From NCBI GenBank assembly GCA_002493635.1, contig DKZL01000071.1, positions 13,771 to 77,770 of the forward strand: a DNA stretch of 64,000 nt. Reading direction: 5' to 3'. A model generated the notes under the pieces. That model ran no database searches. It was not told the DNA's origin and saw nothing but the letters and a program-made list of their open reading frames with translations. This document shows, piece by piece, positions 35,873 through 42,602 of this stretch (positions within the stretch are counted from its first letter, which is position 1; each line of letters starts with the position of its first letter). Source of the DNA: Ruminococcaceae bacterium UBA7075 (lineage in GTDB: Bacteria; Bacillota; Clostridia; Oscillospirales; Acutalibacteraceae). A program made the translations under genes and the position numbers.

Positions 35873-36323
35873 TTAATTTTTACTCTTTTTATTTTGAGCT
35901 TTAAAGCATTTTTTGTCAAATTCGGGGTTGAATGCATAGAAGTTTTTGGAGTCGAGTTTGTCTGTCATAAGACGCAAAGCCTCACCAAATCGCTGATAGT
36001 GAACAACCTCTCTCGCTCTTAGAAAGCGGATAGCGTCCTTAACGTCATAATCGTCACAAAATCGAAGAATGTTGTCATAGGTTGTGCGAGCCTTCTGCTC
36101 AGCAGCCATATCCTCATGCAAGTCGGTTATTGCGTCGCCCTTGCTTTGCAGATATGCTGCCATAAACGGAGTTCCCGATGCTCCCTGAGGATAAATACCC
36201 GCCGTGTGGTCAACAAAGTAATCCTCAAATCCTGATTTCTTCACGTCTTCTTCTGTCATATCCTTTGTAAGCTGATACACAATTGCACCAATCATCTCAA
36301 GATGACCGAGTTCTTCTGTACCT
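35873..36323 (-). pseudogene. cotJC: 3' part of interrupted cotJC (manganese catalase family spore-coat protein)
   Basis: The frame reads, from the 4-bp core, GTEELGHLEMIGAIVYQLT and continues with EDYFVDHTAGIYPQGASGTP, LHEDMAAEQKARTTYDNILR and REVVHYQRFGEALRL to SKNFYAFNPEFDKKC, the C-terminal two thirds of CotJC-type Mn-catalases. The Glu and His metal-binding residues of this part (EELGH, HEDMAAEQKA, EVVHYQRF) are present. The methionine at 36295 is internal; the real start lies 8 kb away at 44416. Upstream of the core the frame enters the element (TSNRGDSS). With the 5' part it makes a full-length protein of about 211 residues. Confidence 0.93.
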
Positions 36324-36342
36324 GACGAGTCCCCTCGGTTGG
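36299..36342. repeat. Left attachment site of the cotJC element
   Basis: Core ACCT at 36320-36323. To the left is cotJC sequence (codons of TEELGH read on the minus strand); to the right is the element arm AGTCCCCTCGGTTGG at 36328-36342. Confidence 0.85.
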
Positions 36343-36550
36343 AAGTTTTGCCGTTTAAAAGCTATAAATTCATATCATACGGAAAACTTGATAAACGCAC
36401 AACTAAGATTGTAACAGAATCGGACAAGCACAGAAGAAAATGCTTTACAGTAATGCTGTATCTGATATAAAGCAACGTACAAAAATTAATTGCTAAATAA
36501 TTAATTTGGTGGTACAATTCTAATAGAATATGTTTAGTTGCGGTGATGAA

Positions 36551-36631
36551 ATGATTAGAGAAATCAAAATAGATGAACTGAATGAGTTGCTTGAATTATA
36601 TACTCATTTGCACGAGCTTGGTGTTCCTGAG
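36551..36631 (+). pseudogene. 5' fragment of an acetyltransferase gene (copy of 34387 gene)
   Basis: The first 27 codons (MIREI, then DELNELLELYTHLHELG and VPE) and the 60 bases before them closely match the GNAT gene at 34387 and its promoter. Similarity stops at about 36631, where the 3' end of the minus-strand zinc-ribbon gene takes over. It is an unproductive partial duplicate. Confidence 0.75.
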
Positions 36632-37250
36632 TATCATCAAGGAATTTTACAATTTGACCGTTTGGAAGACGATATTCGAGGTTGATATAACCTCCTACAA
36701 GAGCGTTAAGCTTTTCTACCTTGGGCATTCCCTCAATATGTAAATCATTAAACTCACTTATAAGCTTTTGCTTGAATTCCTCAAACATTTCAGCACTACC
36801 AAGGTATTTATACTGTTTCCAATAATCAAGTTTTGGGAGCATATCCTTCATATACGCACGAGCCTGTTTAGAAGAGATACGCTCACTTACCATATTCTTC
36901 ACGCAGACCTCAATTAAATCGTCCATATTATGATACATATACTCGCCGTCAGCATAACACCACTTGCAATATTCCTCGTTAAAATCACCGTTTGGCTCTT
37001 TGCTGGTTGTAGCATCTTCAAGCGGCATTCCACAGCATTGGCAAATAAGCTGTCTTGGCGAGCCAAGAAGTGTGTTGATTGAAACATCAAATAGCTTTGA
37101 TAATAGTTTTAAAGTTTCGGTATTCGGTGTAGTTTCACCGGTTTCCCAACGAGAAACAGCCTGTCGGGTTACAAACACCTTTTCCGCAAGCTCATCCTGT
37201 GACATACCTTTCTTCGTTCTGAATTCAAGAATAACATCTTTTGTATCCAT
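36564..37250 (-). CDS. XRE-type HTH regulator with zinc-ribbon domain, chimeric C-terminus
   Basis: A 228-residue protein. The N-terminal Cro/C1 helix-turn-helix is KKGMSQDELAEKVFVTRQAV through SRWETGETTPN. A putative zinc-ribbon follows with CQCCGMPLED and YCKWCYADGEY (four Cys). A helical segment then leads to GMPKVEKLNALVGGYINLEY. The last 23 residues (after KFLDD) are encoded by the antisense of the acetyltransferase fragment, so the natural end was replaced in a rearrangement. Zinc-ribbon/HTH proteins of this class occur widely in Clostridia; targets unknown. Confidence 0.8.
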   Translation of the reverse strand: MDTKDVILEFRTKKGMSQDELAEKVFVTRQAVSRWETGETTPNTETLKLLSKLFDVSINTLLGSPRQLICQCCGMPLEDATTSKEPNGDFNEEYCKWCYADGEYMYHNMDDLIEVCVKNMVSERISSKQARAYMKDMLPKLDYWKQYKYLGSAEMFEEFKQKLISEFNDLHIEGMPKVEKLNALVGGYINLEYRLPNGQIVKFLDDTQEHQARANEYIIQATHSVHLF

Positions 37251-37332
37251 ATGTTTATCATCTCATACCGATTATACCGCAAGTAATATAGTTTGACAAG
37301 CAACTCGCTGTTGCTGCAAATTTCAATTTATA

Positions 37333-38463
37333 CTACTTTATTATAACATACATCAACATTAACGCCAACAGAAAAATTATATTGCAGGCGGTAAAGAACA
37401 GCAGATACTTCCCTTTGGATACATTTTTCTTTTGTGCTATGAATTTGTATGAAATCAGGCTTGCCATAGATGCGATTAATGTACCTAAGCCGCCTATATT
37501 AGTGCCTACAATCAATGCCGGTAAGTTATCGGTGAAATTTGACAAAAGCAGTGCCGCCGGAACATTGCTTACAACCTGAGAAGTAAGCACCGCAGTAATA
37601 ACCTCATTACCTGAAATATATTTCTGTAACAGAGAAGAAAACATTGGGAGTCTGCCCATATTCCCAATAAATATAAAGAACCCGACAAATGTGAACAGCA
37701 GTGAATAGTCAACTTTTTTCAACACTTTTCTGTCAAAAATCAGGATTGCACAAAGTGTAACGGCAAACGCAATACTAACACTAATAACACGCAATACCGC
37801 AAGAATGCAAACGCAAAACAGTGCAACATACAATATCACCTTGCAGGTGTTCTTTTCTTTGCTTTTTGTGGTCAGACTTACGGTGATTTTCTTGTTCCCA
37901 AAGCTCCCTATGGCAAAACTACTGATAAGCAACATTGCAAGCGATAAGACTGTATAAGGCAACATCAATAAAATGAATTTTTCAAAAGCCATACCCGATT
38001 TTCCGTACAGATACAAATTCTGCGGATTACCTATTGGTGTCAGCATACTGCCCAGATTAGCTGCAATAGTTTGCAAAATCACCACGGGAATAAGCCACTT
38101 TTTCTCTTCGGCTTGTCCGAGCATATCAAACAGTACAAAGGCAAACGGAACAAAGGTTATGAGCGCCACATCATTGGTAATTATCATACTGAAAAAGAAA
38201 CAAAGTAAAGTCAGCATTACCACAAGTTGGCGAATATTTTGCACCTTATTTAACAGCGTCTGTGCGATTTTTTCAAAGACGCCCATACTCTGAAATCCTG
38301 CCATCAGTGCCATCAACGAGAACAATATCCCTAATGTCCTGAAATCTATATACTCAAAATATTTTTCGTCCGGCGTTACAAAGAACATTGAAATCACCGC
38401 AAGCACACAGGCGACAATCAGTATCATTTCCTGTTTTATAAACTCAAAAATTTTCCTCTTCAC
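37333..38463 (-). CDS. Anion/Na+ permease of the ArsB-NhaD/SLC13-like superfamily
   Basis: A 376-residue protein with about 10-11 hydrophobic segments. NLGSMLTPIGNPQNLYLY is the first re-entrant loop motif, and SNVPAALLLSNF plus VGTNIGGLGTLIASMASLIS form its second-half counterpart. MIITNDVALITFVPFAFVLF is also typical. Substrates in the superfamily include arsenite, Na+/H+ and dicarboxylates; none can be chosen here. The start is 4 bp from the HipA-like gene stop, so the permease is the last gene of that operon. It is an unusual cargo for a small element. Confidence 0.85.
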   Translation of the reverse strand: MKRKIFEFIKQEMILIVACVLAVISMFFVTPDEKYFEYIDFRTLGILFSLMALMAGFQSMGVFEKIAQTLLNKVQNIRQLVVMLTLLCFFFSMIITNDVALITFVPFAFVLFDMLGQAEEKKWLIPVVILQTIAANLGSMLTPIGNPQNLYLYGKSGMAFEKFILLMLPYTVLSLAMLLISSFAIGSFGNKKITVSLTTKSKEKNTCKVILYVALFCVCILAVLRVISVSIAFAVTLCAILIFDRKVLKKVDYSLLFTFVGFFIFIGNMGRLPMFSSLLQKYISGNEVITAVLTSQVVSNVPAALLLSNFTDNLPALIVGTNIGGLGTLIASMASLISYKFIAQKKNVSKGKYLLFFTACNIIFLLALMLMYVIIK

Positions 38464-38466
38464 ATT

Positions 38467-39222
38467 TTACTCCAAATTTTTATTTACAGATAATTGATAG
38501 ATAAGCACATCCCGATACAGTGATTGCGGTTCGGTATTCAGCCATTCAAGCGCTGACTCAATGTCAATTGAAAAACCTTTTCCGAAGTAATCAAACATCT
38601 TTTTGTGACTTCCCGAAAACGGGAGTGCAATAACTTTTTTGATATTTTCGTCAATTGAGAATGCAGGTCTGTAGCTCCTGTTTCCGTTAAGAAGCGACTT
38701 GCCGTTGTCAAAAATCGGTGCCGTAAGATATTTATTATTCTTCGTGTCGTAAATCACAGCAAGATTGTTAAAGTGTCTGTCCTCGTTCAGAGTTATAAAA
38801 TCAAGGGTAAAGGTATTTTTCAGATATTTCTTTATATCCAAATCAAGGTATTTTCTGAAAAAGTCAACGGTATATTCAATATAGCCTTCCATTGATTCAA
38901 ACTCGAACTTTTTAACAGACAGTTTTGTGCCGGTAATTCTTTGATGAATACGCTCAAATGTGATTAACTCATAACCCGGTTTAAGAAAATCCTTGCTTCT
39001 GCAACCGCTTTTGCCGTTTATCTTTCCGTATTCATAAACAACATAGCTTTTCTTCGGAAGAGTGCTGAATGTGAGGAGTTTTGAAACAAGGTATTCAACA
39101 ATGCCTTCTTCAAAAGTATCTGTTTTATACCAGTATCCCTTGTCATAGAATTTCGTTTGCGTGCCTTCACTTGTTCCGTCAATGTTTACTGTCAGGTCGT
39201 CGCTCAATGTTATGTCAAACAT
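38467..39222 (-). CDS. HipA-like serine/threonine kinase (toxin-type)
   Basis: A 251-residue protein corresponding to the C-terminal kinase core of HipA. The catalytic loop is TLNEDRHFNNLAVI (HipA NxDxHxxN-type) and the metal-binding DFG equivalent is APIFDNGKSLL. The N-terminal subdomain of HipA is missing here and appears to be fused to the regulator just upstream instead. HipA-type kinases phosphorylate tRNA synthetases or similar targets and cause growth arrest. It overlaps the regulator gene by 8 bases. Toxicity is inferred from the family. Confidence 0.8.
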   Translation of the reverse strand: MFDITLSDDLTVNIDGTSEGTQTKFYDKGYWYKTDTFEEGIVEYLVSKLLTFSTLPKKSYVVYEYGKINGKSGCRSKDFLKPGYELITFERIHQRITGTKLSVKKFEFESMEGYIEYTVDFFRKYLDLDIKKYLKNTFTLDFITLNEDRHFNNLAVIYDTKNNKYLTAPIFDNGKSLLNGNRSYRPAFSIDENIKKVIALPFSGSHKKMFDYFGKGFSIDIESALEWLNTEPQSLYRDVLIYQLSVNKNLE

Positions 39223-39781
39223 ATTTTTCTCCTTTGGGGCAAAGCTTTTTCCAAGTGATATTGTTGTCGCCGAATTTAAACCAGATAGAGTCGTTGTAGC
39301 TTACGCCAAAGGTCCTTTTAACGATTTCAATAGGGTCATACTCGTCAAGACCTATTTTATTAAGCAGATCCTTTATATCGGCACGCCCACGCTCCCAACA
39401 GCGTGTTTCAAACAGTTCGCTGAGCTTTGCAATATCAATTTTGTCAAAAGCAAGGAAAAACTGCTTCATCGGATTGTCGGTGAACTTCTTGATAAACACT
39501 TCGTTGTTTTTGATATTCACAACAGCAGTCAGTTCATCTTTCCAGTAAACCGAAATTTTACAGCCGTCCCATTTATTTTTCAGCTTATCTTCAAGCTGAA
39601 TATTGCAGTTGAGCTTTTCGGCAATCACCGATACTGTTTCAAGCTGAGGTGAAATCTGATGTGTTTCTATTCTTGCAATTGTAGATTGAGGCATATTGCA
39701 TCGCTTTGCCAGCTCACGCTGAGATATTTTTAATTCTCTGCGTTTTTCAGCCAGTTCATCAACAATTCTATATTCATTCAT
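39215..39781 (-). CDS. HipB-like HTH regulator fused to a HipA N-terminal subdomain (HipS-like)
   Basis: A 188-residue protein. Residues 1-65 form an XRE helix-turn-helix (KISQRELAKRCNMPQSTIAR then IETHQISPQLETVSVIAEKL). The rest (YWKDELTAVVNIKNNEVFI ... GRADIKDLLNKIGLDEYDP and IVKRTFGVSYNDSIWFKFG) resembles the small N-subdomain that HipA proteins carry before the kinase core. In tripartite HipBST systems this subdomain is a separate antitoxin, so the fusion plausibly represses transcription and neutralises the kinase. Its promoter contains a perfect 26-bp palindrome. Confidence 0.75.
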   Translation of the reverse strand: MNEYRIVDELAEKRRELKISQRELAKRCNMPQSTIARIETHQISPQLETVSVIAEKLNCNIQLEDKLKNKWDGCKISVYWKDELTAVVNIKNNEVFIKKFTDNPMKQFFLAFDKIDIAKLSELFETRCWERGRADIKDLLNKIGLDEYDPIEIVKRTFGVSYNDSIWFKFGDNNITWKKLCPKGEKYV

Positions 39782-39800
39782 AACATCACCTCTTACAAAT

Positions 39801-39831
39801 ATATGATAGCATATATGCTATCATATGTCAA
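39801..39831 (-). promoter_or_regulatory. Promoter and 26-bp palindromic operator of the HipBA-like operon
   Basis: On the minus strand: TTGACA (39826-39831), a 17-base spacer, and TATCAT (39803-39808), 22 bases before the start codon. Positions 39801-39826 are a perfect palindrome with half-site ATATGATAGCATA, covering the spacer and -10 box. Autorepression by the HipB-like protein is the natural reading. Confidence 0.8.
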
Positions 39832-40280
39832 TGAGATTACTGACACAACTTTTTAAATTTATTAATTTAGCAAATTATATATTTTGGTAAGTTATTAAGA
39901 AATACCCGACATAATTAAATAAGTCGATACCAATTATAGTTTTTGTATACAATAGCATAAAAATTTGCAAAAGAATGTTGATTGCTTTTCACAAGTATGA
40001 TAAAATTATTATGAAATAGCTTCTCATAAGTTTTATTATCAGAACATATTTCTTATTTTTAGCAAAACAAAATGTTTACTTGATGAAACTTTAAATAAGT
40101 CTCATAAATGCACCACGCCCACACCTCAATAATATCAAACGGTATCTTATCTTCAATACATTTTACCGTTCCGTCTTGGAATTTCTCATAATGTAAAATA
40201 CAAGAAGTATTTTTAATGAAAAGTCTGGACTTTGCAAAAGCTTTGTGATATATGTTTGTACTGCGAAAGGCGGTGCAGCA
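39832..40280. other. Intergenic stretch without recognisable genes
   Basis: About 450 bp of AT-rich sequence in the element. No frame longer than a few dozen codons with plausible composition is seen on either strand. It may hold decayed gene remains or regulatory sequence. Confidence 0.5.
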
Positions 40281-40452
40281 ATGAATACACTTGAAGATTT
40301 ATATTACGGAAACTTTTTACGAAGAACAGAAAATCACCTTTGAAAAATACAAGGATTGCAATCGTGAAATTTCTGAAATCAGTGAGTGAGAGACATTCCT
40401 GAACGGCTTTCGACTGGGTGCAAGGATTATCATTGATGTAGTAAATAATTAA
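40281..40452 (+). pseudogene. Decayed DUF6809-type small gene
   Basis: It starts MNTLEDLYYGN, as in this small family of element-associated proteins. The frame then shifts into YEEQKITFEKYKDCNREISE, meets a TGA, and continues ETFLNGFRLGARIIIDVVNN to a stop. About 30 codons of the middle are missing. Function of the family is unknown. Confidence 0.6.
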
Positions 40453-40453
40453 T

Positions 40454-40498
40454 AATCGGATATGCAGTCAATTTTTTCCATTGATTGCATATCCGATT
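40454..40498. terminator. Terminator between convergent genes
   Basis: AATCGGATATGCA-G-TCAA pairs with TTGA-T-TGCATATCCGATT, followed on the + strand by ACTTTTTGC. Confidence 0.8.
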
Positions 40499-40512
40499 AC
40501 TTTTTGCAAATT

Positions 40513-41445
40513 TTACTCAATACAAATTATGCTCAATGCTTCCTCCTTGGAAATTTTCTGTTCAAGATAATTGTCCCTTGCTGTTCTCGCTTTTTCAAGC
40601 CAATCGTAATATTCCTCAAAACTCAAAGGCTTTTCCACAGTACCAGGTGTGTTAAGTGTTCTTTCATAACGCTTATACATTTTGCCTCGCTGTGTGTCAA
40701 AAGTTTTCAGCACCTCATTTCTGTTTGCCAAGATTCGGTGCTTTAATTTCGGCGCAAATTCCTTGCAAGTTTTACCATTATTCAGAACTCTGTCGCAGTA
40801 CAGGGTTTTCTTTTTTGTCTTTGGCACAAAGTATCTGCCACAAAGCTGACAGCGGCAGAGGCGGTATCCGTTCTCAACAAATAAATGTAACAGCAGAAAA
40901 TAATACTCTGTCAGGTTACGGATATGGTACATCTGTCTGGATTTGTTGTCCTCAAAATAAAATACAGTGGAAATCTGTACGCTGTTGTAATTGAAATCTT
41001 CGTTAATATCTATTTCCTTTTGACTTGATAAATCGCTGAAAAAGTGCAAAACAAAAAACTGAACGGTTTTTATCTGGTCAAGATAGCTTGCGTATTCACG
41101 CAGATAATGTTCAGTTCCGTCGTTCTCTCCTAAAAAATCCTCAATCATAAGTCTGTTCAAAAGACCGTAAAAAGTTCTATATTCCGCCAATGCCTTTTCT
41201 GCTTTTGCTGTTAAATTTTTAATCAGTGCAAATCTTTCTTCGCTTATATCGGGATATCTTCTGTAAACTTTTCTTATTTCATTTTGAAGTTCAGAATACT
41301 CCTCAAAATCTTCTTCCGAGAAACTAATCAACTCATCTTTTATAGTCGAATTTTCAATTGGAATCTTATTGTCATTTTCCTGCATATAGCCGGAAATATT
41401 TCCTTTGAAATCAATTTTTAATAATAAACCTTCGTGCTTCGCCAT
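40513..41445 (-). CDS. DUF6076-type zinc-finger-like protein
   Basis: A 310-residue soluble protein. The ATG at 41445 follows AGAGGTG; an in-frame GTG two codons upstream overlaps that site. A long helical region precedes CRCQLCGRYFVPKTKKKTLY and CDRVLNNGKTCKEFAPK, a four-Cys zinc-finger-like module that resembles those of the DUF6076 family and plant-type FLZ/CGNR-like fingers. The last 80 residues are basic and helical. Such proteins are frequent on Clostridia mobile elements; the role is unknown, DNA or RNA binding being likely. Confidence 0.7.
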   Translation of the reverse strand: MAKHEGLLLKIDFKGNISGYMQENDNKIPIENSTIKDELISFSEEDFEEYSELQNEIRKVYRRYPDISEERFALIKNLTAKAEKALAEYRTFYGLLNRLMIEDFLGENDGTEHYLREYASYLDQIKTVQFFVLHFFSDLSSQKEIDINEDFNYNSVQISTVFYFEDNKSRQMYHIRNLTEYYFLLLHLFVENGYRLCRCQLCGRYFVPKTKKKTLYCDRVLNNGKTCKEFAPKLKHRILANRNEVLKTFDTQRGKMYKRYERTLNTPGTVEKPLSFEEYYDWLEKARTARDNYLEQKISKEEALSIICIE

Positions 41446-41643
41446 ATACACCTCTGTCCTGAAGTGATAATTATAAAAATCACTTCAATTCACTTTGTCA
41501 TATATTTTTCTTAAAAAGTATGAGATTATTGTATCACACCGGTGAAAAAAATCCAACAACTTTTGGATTACAACTGAATAACCATACCAAAGCTAAAATA
41601 TTTTGAAATCATATGAGGTATGAGTAACAGGGAAAGGAGAAAA

Positions 41644-41964
41644 ATGATTAAGAATTTAAATTTGGAGTTGAGCAATAAGGCAAGATTTGATTCAATCGAC
41701 GGTGCAAGTCTTGTTGAAAAAGATTTGCCGAGAAAGAAGTTTATAATCAATTCACTACTCACAAGCGGTCTTTCAATTATAGCCGGCTCACCAAAGGTAG
41801 GTAAGTCGTGGCTTGTTCTTGACTGGTGCGTTCGGATTGCAAAAGGCGAAGATGTTTGGAATCTGCATACCAACAGCGGTACAACTCTGTATCTGTCGCT
41901 TGAAGATGATGAAAGCAGCCGGCTATCAAAATGTCAAGTAGTAAATAGAAAAAATATTGAATAA
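41644..41964 (+). pseudogene. Truncated RepA-like AAA ATPase
   Basis: ATG 41644 follows AAAGGAG. The 106-codon frame has SIIAGSPKVGKSWLVLDWCV (Walker A) and TTLYLSLEDDESSRL, the start of a RecA-like hexameric ATPase as in plasmid RepA/DnaB-type proteins. It breaks off after residue about 95 into CQVVNRKNIE and a stop. The remaining 200-odd codons are deleted, so replication functions are lost. Confidence 0.7.
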
Positions 41965-42326
41965 ATATACACAGTGAATATATAGTGGTCAGTAAAAATG
42001 GGTATGCTTCGCACACCCTCTGACAAGTTTGTTTTTTGTTTATCAAAGGATAAAGGCGTATTCCGTGCAAGCACGATTGCGCCGAAATACACCGTCCGGC
42101 AGTGCCGTTCGACAAATATAAAAGGTGTTACTTTTTTCAGAAAGTGTTACTAAATGTATTCCTAAATAGCTAAAAGTTCGGTGTTCAAGCCAAAAAGCAC
42201 GGAACAAAATGTATGACAAAGGAAAAAATATGCTTTTATTAAAATCATTAACCAAATCAACAGAGAAAGGATGATGAAAGAATATAGACAATCTGCAACT
42301 GCATAGTTTTTACCGAGGTGTTTAAG
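41965..42326. other. Intergenic stretch, likely decayed
   Basis: About 360 bp between the truncated ATPase gene and the small gene. I see no frame of convincing composition, no repeat and no clear promoter. It probably reflects the deletion that removed the ATPase gene's 3' part. Confidence 0.4.
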
Positions 42327-42494
42327 GTGAAAAGGAAAATCATCTTTGAAAACCGAAATGAAAATGCAGAGCAGAAAAATGTCAGCAAAGAATTTGAAAA
42401 TGAAATTAAAAAATCAATCTTCCTTGTACTAAAGGAGCGAGGTTATCTTACTCAGAATCAGTACGAGGAGTGTCTAAAGAAATTGAAAGCTTAA
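42327..42494 (+). CDS. 55-residue protein before the recombinase (candidate directionality factor)
   Basis: GTG start at 42327 with GAGGTG 7 bases upstream. The product is small and highly charged: MKRKIIFENRNENAEQKNVS, then KEFENEIKKSIFLVLKERGY, then LTQNQYEECLKKLKA. The end looks like a SHOCT-type helical hairpin. It is the only other intact gene directly upstream of the recombinase (108 bp), on the same strand. Recombination directionality factors of large serine recombinases are small basic proteins often encoded close by, so this is a candidate. There is no direct evidence. Confidence 0.6.
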   Translation: MKRKIIFENRNENAEQKNVSKEFENEIKKSIFLVLKERGYLTQNQYEECLKKLKA

Positions 42495-42506
42495 ATCCAT
42501 AACGGG

Positions 42507-42547
42507 AAATTTTCAGAGTGACACCACAACTGTCGCTCTGAAAATTT
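42507..42547 (+). terminator. Strong hairpin between the 55-residue gene and the recombinase
   Basis: AAATTTTCAGAGTGAC pairs with GTCGCTCTGAAAATTT with one G-T-type mismatch, 16-base arms and a 9-base loop. Followed by CTCTGG, not a pure T-run, so termination is probable but not sure. Confidence 0.6.
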
Positions 42548-42550
42548 CTC

Positions 42551-42578
42551 TGGACATTATGAGAATTAATAATATACT
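42551..42578 (+). promoter_or_regulatory. Possible promoter of the recombinase gene
   Basis: TGGACA, 16-base spacer, TATACT, about 25 bases before the ribosome binding site at 42590. The match is to sigma-A. I found no convincing mother-cell sigma site here. Confidence 0.45.
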
Positions 42579-42602
42579 TGTGTTACCGAAGGAGGTATAA
42601 AA

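Noticed and set aside
36260..36295. Methionine at 36295 as the true start of a short 140-residue catalase
   Set aside because: No ribosome binding site precedes it, the conserved GTEELGHLE lies upstream in frame, and the missing N-terminal part is found intact at 44231-44416.
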